The notes below the pieces were generated by a model. It was not told where the DNA came from, did not search any database, and was given only the letters and a program-made list of their open reading frames with translations. Positions 1 to 6,309 of a DNA stretch of 6,570 nucleotides are shown piece by piece (position 1 is the first letter of the stretch; each line of letters begins with the position of its first letter). Origin of the DNA: Dasania sp051277005 (GTDB lineage: Bacteria; Pseudomonadota; Gammaproteobacteria; Pseudomonadales; Dasaniaceae). A program made the translations under genes and the position numbers. The stretch covers positions 1 to 6,570 of the forward strand of contig JBNMPS010000143.1 of assembly GCA_051277005.1 (NCBI GenBank), written 5' to 3'.

Positions 1-1
1 C

Positions 2-82
2 AGCCAACAGCGGCTCCGGGCGGGTTTTGGTATAGATCAAACCGCCATTAAGGTCGCCAGTTCTTACCAGCAACTCAGCTAG
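2..82 (+). CDS. C-terminal end of an upstream protein, possibly a group 1 glycosyltransferase (partial)
   Basis: Frame 2 is open from the left edge to a TAG at 80-82 and gives 26 residues ending RLRAGFGIDQ, TAIKVASSYQ and QLS. A basic stretch followed by F-G-I-D-x-T-x5-Y-x-x-L resembles the last helix of GT-B (family 4) glycosyltransferases, which would suit a gene directly before msbA. This is pattern recognition on a very short stretch, with no catalytic motif in view. The antisense frame (codons in the same register, from about 139 down to the edge) is also open, so the strand is not certain. The start lies outside the window. Confidence 0.35.
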   Translation, partial: SQQRLRAGFGIDQTAIKVASSYQQLS

Positions 83-124
83 ATAGTTCGTTATTTCGAC
101 AACGCCTTCTTTGAGTGTTTCAGG

Positions 125-130
125 TATAAT
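125..130 (+). promoter_or_regulatory. possible -10 box upstream of msbA
   Basis: A perfect TATAAT lies at 125-130, about 45 bases before the msbA start and after the stop of the upstream frame. No convincing -35 hexamer sits 16-18 bases upstream, and there is no TGn extension. It could serve a separate msbA transcript starting near 137, but the evidence is one hexamer only. Confidence 0.25.
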
Positions 131-173
131 CGGCTGCAACTTAATTTACAGATGATGTGCCAGTTACTGGCTA

Positions 174-1937
174 GTGCGAATGACTCAAAAAACCTCCCAG
201 TCGCCCCCGATTGAGCCTACCGGCTGGATCATCTATCGCCGCCTCCTTAACTACAGTGTTAAATACTGGCATTACTTTCTGATCAGCATGCTGGGCTTTG
301 TCGCCTATGCTGGCACCCAGGCCGCGTTGGCCCATATGATGAAATACTTCGTCGATGGCCTCGCCAGCAAAGACGCTGATTTAATGGTGTTTATTCCGAT
401 TGCAGTTATCGTTATTGCTCTCGTGCGCGGTGTCGGTTTTTTCTTCGGCAATTACTTTATGTCGCAGGTTTCCTTGAACATCGTCAACGATCTGCGCAAG
501 CAAATGTTTGATCATATGCTGCTGCTGCCAAGTGCCTACCACGATAAATCTAACTCCGGCGAGTTGGTGTCGATGATTACTTACAACGTCAATCAGGTCA
601 CTAGTGCCGCCACTAGTGCGGTCAAAGTACTGTTCCGTGAAGGCTTTACAGTCATCGCCTTATTGGGTTATTTACTGTATCAGAACTGGCAGTTGACCTT
701 GGTGTTTTTGTTGATCACGCCAATTCTGGCGGGCTTAGTGGTCTATACCAGTAAATTGTTCCGCCGTCTAAGCGGTAAGATGCAGGCTTCGATGGGGCGT
801 GTTACTCATATTGCCAATGAAGCTATACAGGGTTACCGCTTAGTGCGCAGCTACGGTGGCGAAGACTACGAGCAGCAACGCTTCCATCAATCCAGCAATC
901 AAAATACCAAAGAAGGTATTAAGTTCAGCCGTATTCAGGCCATTCAAACCCCGGTGTTTCAATTCCTGCTGTCACTGGCCTTGGCGGCGCTGATGTTTTT
1001 AGTACTTTATATGGCCAGCAATACCTCCCCAGGAGAGTTAGTAGCGTATGTGGTTGCTGCCGGCTTAGTCGCCAAACCGGTCCGTGCGCTTAGTGAGGTG
1101 AACTCAATTATCCAGCGCGGTATAGCCGCCGCTGATTCCATTTTTACCTTATTAGATTTGCCGACCGAGACCAATCAGGGCAGTAAAATGTTGAGCCGAG
1201 TCACGGGCGCTATCGAACTGCGTGACGTTAGTTTTGAATATGAGCCAGGCAAGCGAGTGCTGCACAATATCAACTTAAGTATCGCCCCCGGCGAGACAGT
1301 TGCTTTGGTTGGGCGTTCTGGTAGTGGTAAAACAACTTTGGCGAGTTTGCTGCTACGATTTTATGAAATTACCAGCGGCGAAATTTCACTGGATAATATA
1401 GAATTGCGCGCCGTAGATATCGATAGCTTGCGCGCGCAAATTGCCTTAGTGAATCAGCAGGTGGTGCTGTTTAACGACACCATAGAGCGGAACATTGCCT
1501 ATGGGCAGCTAGCCGACGTGGATAGCGATTTAATAGAGGCCGCTTCCCGCGACGCTCATGCGGATGAGTTTATTGCTAGCTTCCCGGAAGGCATGCAAAC
1601 AATAGTGGGTGAAGATGGTGCCAGATTATCAGGCGGCCAACGTCAGCGCTTATCGATTGCTAGGGCATTGTTAAAAGATGCACCGATCTTAATTTTGGAT
1701 GAGGCGACTTCGGCTCTTGATGCTGAGTCCGAGCGCGCGATACAGGATGCGCTAGAAAAGGTTATGCAAGGTAGAACAACCTTAGTTATCGCGCATCGTC
1801 TGTCGACGATTGAAAAAGCCGACCGAATTGTGGTGATGGATAAAGGGCGGATTGTTGAGCAGGGCTGTCATCGTGAGTTGCTGGAACAAGGCGGGTATTA
1901 TGCGAAATTGTATGCGTTGCAGTTTGCGGATAATTAA
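174..1937 (+). CDS. msbA: MsbA, lipid A export ATP-binding/permease protein
   Basis: Homodimeric inner-membrane ABC exporter that flips core-lipid A from the cytoplasmic to the periplasmic leaflet using ATP. The protein has 587 residues, close to the usual MsbA length of about 580. Residues 25-310 form the six-helix transmembrane domain, with the MsbA-like VREG-type loop (FREG, 154-157) and a KPVRALSEVN stretch near 301-310. Residues 345-587 form the nucleotide-binding domain: A-loop Tyr356, Walker A GRSGSGKTT (380-388), Q-loop Gln428 followed by the MsbA-like VLFNDTIERNIAYG, signature LSGGQRQR (485-492), Walker B ILILDE (505-510), D-loop SALD, and H-loop His541 in the highly conserved HRLSTIEKAD. 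All catalytic residues are present. The start is GTG at 174 or ATG at 180; neither has a clear Shine-Dalgarno sequence. The next gene is not lpxK, which often follows msbA, but a pseudogene 36 bases on. The family assignment is secure; the exact lipid substrate is inferred. Confidence 0.96.
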   Translation: MRMTQKTSQSPPIEPTGWIIYRRLLNYSVKYWHYFLISMLGFVAYAGTQAALAHMMKYFVDGLASKDADLMVFIPIAVIVIALVRGVGFFFGNYFMSQVSLNIVNDLRKQMFDHMLLLPSAYHDKSNSGELVSMITYNVNQVTSAATSAVKVLFREGFTVIALLGYLLYQNWQLTLVFLLITPILAGLVVYTSKLFRRLSGKMQASMGRVTHIANEAIQGYRLVRSYGGEDYEQQRFHQSSNQNTKEGIKFSRIQAIQTPVFQFLLSLALAALMFLVLYMASNTSPGELVAYVVAAGLVAKPVRALSEVNSIIQRGIAAADSIFTLLDLPTETNQGSKMLSRVTGAIELRDVSFEYEPGKRVLHNINLSIAPGETVALVGRSGSGKTTLASLLLRFYEITSGEISLDNIELRAVDIDSLRAQIALVNQQVVLFNDTIERNIAYGQLADVDSDLIEAASRDAHADEFIASFPEGMQTIVGEDGARLSGGQRQRLSIARALLKDAPILILDEATSALDAESERAIQDALEKVMQGRTTLVIAHRLSTIEKADRIVVMDKGRIVEQGCHRELLEQGGYYAKLYALQFADN

Positions 1938-1950
1938 AAGACAGTTTAGA

Positions 1951-1956
1951 TATAAT
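1951..1956 (+). promoter_or_regulatory. possible -10 box before the dehydratase pseudogene
   Basis: A perfect TATAAT lies in the short AT-rich gap after msbA, 18 bases before the GTG that opens the decayed dehydratase gene. No good -35 element is seen at the proper distance; TTGCGG at 1924-1929 is 21 bases away. It may be a relic of the promoter of the dead gene, may still feed transcription into the downstream dehydratase, or may be chance in AT-rich DNA. Confidence 0.22.
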
Positions 1957-1973
1957 AAAGAAAAAGTCTGGTA

Positions 1974-2619
1974 GTGAAAATTCCAGTAACAGCCATCACC
2001 GGATGCTTTGGCAAGAAAGATGACGGGGTGGATATAGTGTTTCATACCGCCGCTTTTAAGCATATAGTTTTGTGTGAGAAAGCTCCATTTGAGGATGTTC
2101 AGACTACTGTTTTAGAAACTGAAAGTATTGTTCGTGCGGCAGTGACTGGCGGTGTTAGAGGGTTATTTTCACTAGTTCGGATAAAGCGGTCAATCAAACT
2201 AACGTAATGGCTACCTCCAAACTAATGAGTGTTAGTCCATCAGTTCAGCTAATTATAGACTCGGCAATGTTGGCGAGATTTTCGTTACCAAAATGCCAGT
2301 TATTGGTATTAAATATTTAGCAGAAGTAGTGATCGAGCAGTTGGCTCCGGAGTATGGTTTTGACCCCGCACAAATAAAAATTAATATTATTGGAGCAAAG
2401 CCAGGAGAGAAACTCTACGAAGAGTTAATGACCGATGAGGGGGCTGGTAGGGCTATTGAATTGGATCGATACTTTGTAGTCAAGCCAGCTATCATGAAGC
2501 GCATTTTAGATATCAATTACAGTTTTGATGGAGTGATTTCTGAGGTAGTAACCAATACATATAACTGTGCAAATTAGCCTTGCTTGACTAAAGAAGAATT
2601 AAAAGATATTTTAAATTAA
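1974..2619 (+). pseudogene. decayed CapD-like NDP-sugar dehydratase/epimerase (polysaccharide biosynthesis protein, short soluble form)
   Basis: Family motifs of a soluble SDR-type nucleotide-sugar 4,6-dehydratase (pfam02719-like) appear in order but in three frames. Frame A (1974-2167) begins at GTG with ITGCFGKK, a shortened form of the NAD-binding ITGGTGxFGKK, then jumps to GVDIVFHTAAFKH and a CEKAPFEDVQT segment. Frame B (2168-2272) carries FTSSDKAVNQTNVM, ATSKLM and then VQLIIDSAML. Frame C (2272-2574) carries GEIFVTKMPVIGIKYLAEV, IIGAKPGEKLYEELM and YFVVKPA, followed by TAG (2575-2577), after which the same frame reads PCLTKEELKDILN to TAA (2617-2619). The family normally has about 330-350 residues; about 215 codons remain. 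Missing are most of the N-terminal Rossmann half and the RFGNVLGSxGSV substrate region. With two frameshifts, a nonsense codon and at least two deletions it cannot make an active enzyme. It is a distinct lineage from the intact dehydratase downstream (GAKPGEKLYEELMTDEG versus GLRPGEKLYEELLLGDN), so it is not a recent tandem copy. Confidence 0.9.
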
Positions 2620-2649
2620 AAATAAATTGATTCAATAGAAAGGATTCAC

Positions 2650-2655
2650 AGAGGA
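2650..2655 (+). promoter_or_regulatory. ribosome binding site of the 13-codon frame
   Basis: AGAGGA sits 6 bases before ATG 2662. It is the best Shine-Dalgarno match near this start region. It serves the short frame directly, not the dehydratase ATG at 2691 or 2697, which are 35 and 41 bases further on. That makes translation of the dehydratase possibly dependent on ribosomes finishing the short frame. Confidence 0.6.
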
Positions 2656-2661
2656 TAAGAT

Positions 2662-2700
2662 ATGTATGTTTTAGTATTGGGTGGTGATGGATGCCTATGA
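2662..2700 (+). pseudogene. truncated start of a Rossmann-fold nucleotide-sugar enzyme; may now act as a leader peptide
   Basis: ATG 2662 opens 12 codons, MYVLVLGGDGCL, before TGA at 2698-2700. The beta strand plus G-G-D-G-x-L is the start of an NAD-binding Rossmann fold. It is especially like the opening of UDP-sulfoquinovose-synthase-type (SqdB-like) epimerases, MxVLVLGGDGYLGW. It has a proper AGAGGA ribosome binding site, so it looks like a genuine gene start whose body was deleted, fusing it to the region before the intact dehydratase. Its TGA overlaps ATG 2697, the third codon of the next gene, in the classic ATGA arrangement of translational coupling. The sequence match is short, so the SqdB-like identity is tentative; the good ribosome site and the Rossmann pattern are directly visible. 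Confidence 0.5.
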
Positions 2701-4724
2701 TCCCTTCTAAAAATTCTCGACGTAAGTGGTGGTCCGCGAAGCTAAGGCTTAATCACCTCTTCCCAACACAAAAGTTATTTTCAATGCCTCGTCATTGGAA
2801 ACAATCGGCGTTATTAGCTCTAGACTTATGCTTTATTCCTCTGGCAATTTGGCTTGCCGTGGTAATTCGCTGGGGTGGTATTGTTTATGAATTTCAAGTG
2901 GCCGACCTCATCGCCATCATGTTCACAATGGTGTTTAGTGCGGCTTATTTTCTCCGTATTGGTCTATACCGAGCGATTGTTCGTTTCATGGGTCAGCAAG
3001 CTATTATGACCCTTGTGCAAGGTGTCACTGCATCAGCCATTATTTTGGCCATCGCCGCATTTCTAACCAACAGCGGTGTTCCTCGCTCCACACCATTGAT
3101 CTATTGGGCAACCGCGTTAATTTTAATTGGCGGTTGTCGTTTGTTTGTGCGCTCTTTTTATCACGGGGTAGTGAAAAGCAAGGGTGAGACGGTCGTAATA
3201 TACGGTGCAGGTGTTTCGGGCCGTCAGTTATTAAATACCCTTTATCATAGCGGAGGCTATAATACTGTCGCATTTGTCGATGATGAAAAAAACCAAACCG
3301 GTACAGTGATAAGTGGAACCTCTGTTTATAACGCTGATCAATTACCGCAATTAGTTGCGGAATTTGATGTTAGTCATGTGTTTTTGGCGCTGCCGTCAGT
3401 TTCACGCCTTCGCCGTCGTGAGATTTTAGATGAGCTTGAGCGCTTACCTGTGCATGTAAAAACTGTGCCAGATTTTGCTGATTTAATGTCAGGTGCCGCT
3501 AAGGTTGGTCAGCTTCAGGATATTGACTTGGCGGATTTGTTAGGCCGTGACCCTGTGACACCTGATACCGAGTTAATTGATAAATGTGTCCATAACAAAA
3601 CTGTCATGGTGACAGGTGCCGGCGGTTCTATTGGTGCTGAGCTTTGTCGTCAGATTATACGTTTTCAGCCAACTGAACTGATACTGCTCGATATTTCGGA
3701 GTATTCCCTTTATCAAATCAGCAAAGAACTAGAGCGGGCTAGAACGCAGGGAGAGCACAATGTTCGTATTATTCCATTGTTGGGCTCTGTTCGACATAGG
3801 GCTAGGCTTGAGTCGATTTTTAGTGAATTCACTGTTAATACGGTTTATCACGCCGCCGCTTATAAGCATGTACCGATGGTTGAATATAATATGGTGGCAG
3901 GGGTCACGAATAATGTATTTGGGACCTTGTCGACGGCTAAGGCCGCGGCCAATAGCGGTGTCGATGATTTCGTGTTGATTTCTACCGATAAGGCTGTACG
4001 GCCTACTAATGTTATGGGCGCTTCTAAGCGCATGGCGGAGCTAATATTGCAGGCGTTCTCTGAAAAGTATGAAGATACTAATTTCAGTATTGTGCGCTTT
4101 GGTAATGTGCTGGGATCTTCTGGCTCTGTGGTGCCTTTATTTCGTCAGCAGATTCAAAATGGTGGGCCTGTTACCGTTACGCATAAAGATATTATCCGTT
4201 ATTTTATGACTATCCCGGAGGCTGCTCAGCTGGTACTGCAGGCTAGTTCTATGGGGACCGGTGGCGATGTTTTTGTATTGGACATGGGCGAGCCGGTAAG
4301 AATTTTGAACGTGGCGCGCCGGCTTGTTCGCCTGATGGGTTTAGAGATTAAAGATAAGGCTAATCCTAAAGGTCATATTGAAATACAATTTACCGGTTTA
4401 AGGCCTGGCGAAAAACTCTATGAAGAGTTGTTGCTGGGGGATAATGTCAGTGGTACCGACCACCCTAAAATTATGCGTGCAGAGGAGTCCTTTTTAGGAG
4501 AATCGGAAATCGATGGTCATTTAGCGGCTCTCAAGCAAGCTTGTGATGATAATGATTGCGAGGCTATACAGCGTATTTTGCAAGCGGCGGTGAAAGAATT
4601 TGATCCAAAGGATGGAATATCTGATGCGGTTTGGCAGCGTCGGATTGAAAATGGTTTGAAGACAGAATCAGTAAGCAATGTGGTAACAGGTGCCTTCTCC
4701 AAGTTGCAGCCGCCATCTACTTAG
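2691..4724 (+). CDS. membrane-bound UDP-sugar 4,6-dehydratase, WbpM/CapD/PglF/FlaA1-like polysaccharide biosynthesis protein
   Basis: Converts a UDP-HexNAc, typically UDP-GlcNAc, to the 4-keto-6-deoxy sugar that feeds O-antigen, capsule or glycan synthesis. The protein has 677 residues, typical of the long form. About four membrane helices lie at roughly 38-60, 71-93, 105-124 and 136-154. A first Rossmann-like domain follows with YGAGVSGRQL (171-180), then the catalytic SDR domain: TGAGGSIGAE (308-317) for NAD, HAAAYKHVPMVE (387-398), STDKA (431-435) with the Thr-Asp-Lys seen in PglF-type enzymes, and M442-x3-K446, the Met replacing Tyr of classical SDRs as known for WbpM. RFGNVLGSSGSV (469-480) and GLRPGEKLYEELL (569-581) complete the substrate site. 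All key motifs are intact. The N-terminus is about 25-30 residues longer and more basic than usual before the first helix. ATG 2691, ATG 2697 (coupled to the short upstream frame) and ATG 2784 are all possible starts. The exact sugar cannot be read from the sequence. Confidence 0.93.
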   Translation: MPMIPSKNSRRKWWSAKLRLNHLFPTQKLFSMPRHWKQSALLALDLCFIPLAIWLAVVIRWGGIVYEFQVADLIAIMFTMVFSAAYFLRIGLYRAIVRFMGQQAIMTLVQGVTASAIILAIAAFLTNSGVPRSTPLIYWATALILIGGCRLFVRSFYHGVVKSKGETVVIYGAGVSGRQLLNTLYHSGGYNTVAFVDDEKNQTGTVISGTSVYNADQLPQLVAEFDVSHVFLALPSVSRLRRREILDELERLPVHVKTVPDFADLMSGAAKVGQLQDIDLADLLGRDPVTPDTELIDKCVHNKTVMVTGAGGSIGAELCRQIIRFQPTELILLDISEYSLYQISKELERARTQGEHNVRIIPLLGSVRHRARLESIFSEFTVNTVYHAAAYKHVPMVEYNMVAGVTNNVFGTLSTAKAAANSGVDDFVLISTDKAVRPTNVMGASKRMAELILQAFSEKYEDTNFSIVRFGNVLGSSGSVVPLFRQQIQNGGPVTVTHKDIIRYFMTIPEAAQLVLQASSMGTGGDVFVLDMGEPVRILNVARRLVRLMGLEIKDKANPKGHIEIQFTGLRPGEKLYEELLLGDNVSGTDHPKIMRAEESFLGESEIDGHLAALKQACDDNDCEAIQRILQAAVKEFDPKDGISDAVWQRRIENGLKTESVSNVVTGAFSKLQPPST

Positions 4725-4742
4725 CTATTTTATCAGTTGTGC

Positions 4743-4764
4743 AATAGTCACTATGGCTATTTTT
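4743..4764 (+). terminator. probable Rho-independent terminator after the dehydratase gene
   Basis: AATAGTCA (4743-4750), a CTA loop and TGGCTATT (4754-4761) form an 8-bp stem with one U-G wobble, and the T-run continues to 4764. It begins 19 bases after the stop of the dehydratase gene. The stem is short and AU-rich, so strength is doubtful, but position and shape fit. On the opposite strand the wobble becomes an A-C mismatch and no T-run follows, so it points to the plus strand only. Confidence 0.5.
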
Positions 4765-4849
4765 GTTAAGTTTGGGCAATTTTTTTTTGCGTTAAAGTTT
4801 TTAAGGCGAAGCTTTATCATCGTACTCTAGTAGCTTGAGTGGAATTTAT

Positions 4850-6217
4850 TTATCTAAATACTTCGTTCAAACTTTTCTCGATACAATCTATTAAAAAATC
4901 AATTTGTTTGGGTTTAATCGTCAATGGTGGAGACAGCGCTAGTGCGCCGATCGAGGGCAGAGGCCGAATAATAAGACCGGCTTCCATACAGGCATTGGCT
5001 ACTTGGGCGGGTATTTTTTTACTGGGATCAAAGAGTGTTCGCTGATCTTTGTTTTCAACCAGTTGGATACCTGCGAGTAACCCTAGGCCGCGTATTTCGG
5101 CGACTTCAGGGCGTTGGAGTAGGCGTTGTTTGAGTTGTTGATGTAAGTAACTCCCTGTTTTTTTCGCGTTAGCAATTAGCTGCTCGTTTTCAATTATTTC
5201 TAGATTTGCTAAACCGACGGCACAACCAACTGGATGGCCGCTGTAAGTATAGCCGTGTGAAAACGTTCCGAATTTTTTGGAGCCTTCAATCAACTCCCCC
5301 CAGATAGTGTCTGAAATGAAGGCTGCGGACATGGGGAAGTAACCACTGGTTAGCCCTTTGGCAGTTGCCATCATATCCGGTTGCACATTATATAAATTAG
5401 AACCAAAATTTACACCTAAGCGTCCATAACCACAGACCACTTCATCCATAATTAATAAAATATCATGGTGTTTAAGTAGAGGATGAAGCTTTTCGAAATA
5501 TCCTTTGGGCGGAGGGATAACGCCTCCTGCTGCCATAATGGGTTCGGCAATAAAGGCGGCAATAGTATCGGCGCCTTCATTATCAATACGGTCTGAAATC
5601 TCATTAATTAGTTGGTTGCAATAATCGTCTTCTGTTTGTCCATTTGCGCAAAAACGCCAATAATGAGGACAGCTAACGCGAACAATACCATCCATTGGTA
5701 GGCCAAATCCTTTATGAAAAGATGGAAGTCCGGTGAGGCTGGCAGTACTAATTGAGGTGCCGTGATAGGCTTGTTCTCGAGCAATAACTTTACGCTTTTG
5801 TTCATTGCCTCGTAGGTAATGATATTGCCAGGCAATTTTTATTAAGGTGTCGTTTGCATCACTGCCTGAGCTGCCAAAAAAAACCTTACCAAGAGAATCG
5901 GGTGCCATTGCCAGCAGTTTGTCTGCCAGCTCAATTTGATAGGTGTTCGAGGCTCCGCCAAAGCTGTGGTAAAAACTCAGTTTCTGTGCCGCCGCCGCCA
6001 TCGCATCGGCTAACTCTTTACGGCCATAGCCAACATTGACACACCATAAACCTGCGATACCGTCGAGCTGCTTTGCGCCTTTATGGTCATTTATATATAA
6101 ACCATTACCTTCGGTTATTAGTCTAGGTCCATTCTTATTGAGGTCTACAATAGAAGTTGCAGGGTGAAGAATACGTTGTGCATCAAGCGCTGCAAGTTCG
6201 TCAAGGCTGTGGTTCAT
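4850..6217 (-). CDS. class III PLP-dependent aminotransferase (omega-amino acid/amine:pyruvate type)
   Basis: Fold-type I transaminase, cytoplasmic, transferring an amino group from an amine or omega-amino acid, usually to pyruvate. With ATG 6217 it has 455 residues, the usual length; AGAGG at 6224-6228, 6 bases upstream, supports this start over an open extension of 33 codons whose residues look non-coding. Visible landmarks are GLWCVNVGYGR (56-66, with active-site Trp58), GSSGSDAND (115-123, PLP phosphate cup), YHG (151-153), CPHYWR (183-188, shared with Vibrio fluvialis omega-transaminase), AEP (224-226), IMDEVVCGYGR with Asp258 binding the pyridine nitrogen, AKGLTSGYFP with Schiff-base Lys287, TYSGHP (324-329), and Arg418 in GLIIRPL, matching the flipping arginine that lets these enzymes take both amines and carboxylates. 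All are present, so it should be active. The family includes putrescine (SpuC-like) and beta-alanine enzymes; the true substrate is undetermined. It is convergent with the dehydratase gene. Confidence 0.93.
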   Translation of the reverse strand: MNHSLDELAALDAQRILHPATSIVDLNKNGPRLITEGNGLYINDHKGAKQLDGIAGLWCVNVGYGRKELADAMAAAAQKLSFYHSFGGASNTYQIELADKLLAMAPDSLGKVFFGSSGSDANDTLIKIAWQYHYLRGNEQKRKVIAREQAYHGTSISTASLTGLPSFHKGFGLPMDGIVRVSCPHYWRFCANGQTEDDYCNQLINEISDRIDNEGADTIAAFIAEPIMAAGGVIPPPKGYFEKLHPLLKHHDILLIMDEVVCGYGRLGVNFGSNLYNVQPDMMATAKGLTSGYFPMSAAFISDTIWGELIEGSKKFGTFSHGYTYSGHPVGCAVGLANLEIIENEQLIANAKKTGSYLHQQLKQRLLQRPEVAEIRGLGLLAGIQLVENKDQRTLFDPSKKIPAQVANACMEAGLIIRPLPSIGALALSPPLTIKPKQIDFLIDCIEKSLNEVFR

Positions 6218-6223
6218 GGTTAA

Positions 6224-6228
6224 CCTCT
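6224..6228 (-). promoter_or_regulatory. ribosome binding site deciding the aminotransferase start
   Basis: On the minus strand AGAGG lies 6 bases before ATG 6217. This makes 6217 the start rather than an upstream in-frame ATG at 6316, whose 33 added residues are Ile/Asn/Ser-rich and overlap the likely promoter and the edge of the hairpin. Confidence 0.75.
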
Positions 6229-6266
6229 GAATTGTATAAAATATATTAACTGAGTTGATGATTAAA

Positions 6267-6272
6267 ATTATA
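6267..6272 (-). promoter_or_regulatory. possible -10 box of the aminotransferase promoter
   Basis: The minus strand reads TATAAT here, about 50 bases before the ATG, within a strongly AT-rich gap. Transcription would start near 6260 and give a leader of about 40 bases. No good -35 hexamer is seen at 16-18 bases (TCATTA at 17), so the call rests on the -10 box and the position. Confidence 0.35.
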
Positions 6273-6309
6273 CTAAAATAGTTAAAAATTAATGATGTGA
6301 TTTTTGACG

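Noticed and set aside
1782..2063. Minus-strand open frame over the msbA 3' end
   Set aside because: It lies antisense to the conserved HRLSTIEKAD region of MsbA and into the pseudogene; no recognisable motifs.
1974..2207. Stand-alone 77-residue protein
   Set aside because: Its last residues (after GVRGLF) are out-of-frame sequence; the family motif continues in the next frame as FTSSDKAV.
2293..2577. Stand-alone 94-residue protein starting at ATG 2293
   Set aside because: The ATG is an internal Met of the conserved GEIFVTKMPV motif; family sequence continues upstream (GEIFVTK) and in other frames, so it is a fragment of the pseudogene.
1974..2619. Sequencing error as explanation of the frameshifts
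   Set aside because: Two frameshifts, a nonsense codon and large missing segments in one gene, beside clean long genes, are too many to be errors.
1938..2700. Insertion-sequence scar as cause of the decay
   Set aside because: I saw no terminal inverted repeats, transposase fragments or target-site duplications; the damage is explained by small deletions and point changes.
3040..3273. Minus-strand open frame inside the dehydratase gene
   Set aside because: Antisense shadow of a conserved coding region, with no domain pattern.
3760..3978. Plus-strand open frame within the dehydratase gene
   Set aside because: Out-of-frame shadow of the conserved HAAAYKHVP and STDKA region.
4780..4788. Nine-T run as a terminator U-tract
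   Set aside because: No stable stem precedes it on the plus strand, and on the minus strand it would be an A-run; the nearby 4743-4764 hairpin is the better candidate.
4793..4816. Imperfect inverted repeat TAAAGTTTT / GAAGCTTTA
   Set aside because: It pairs only with two G-U wobbles on the plus strand, has no T-run after it, and has no clear role in the gap.
5608..6039. Short frames on both strands within the aminotransferase gene
   Set aside because: Shadows of the class III aminotransferase coding sequence; no independent ribosome site or motif.
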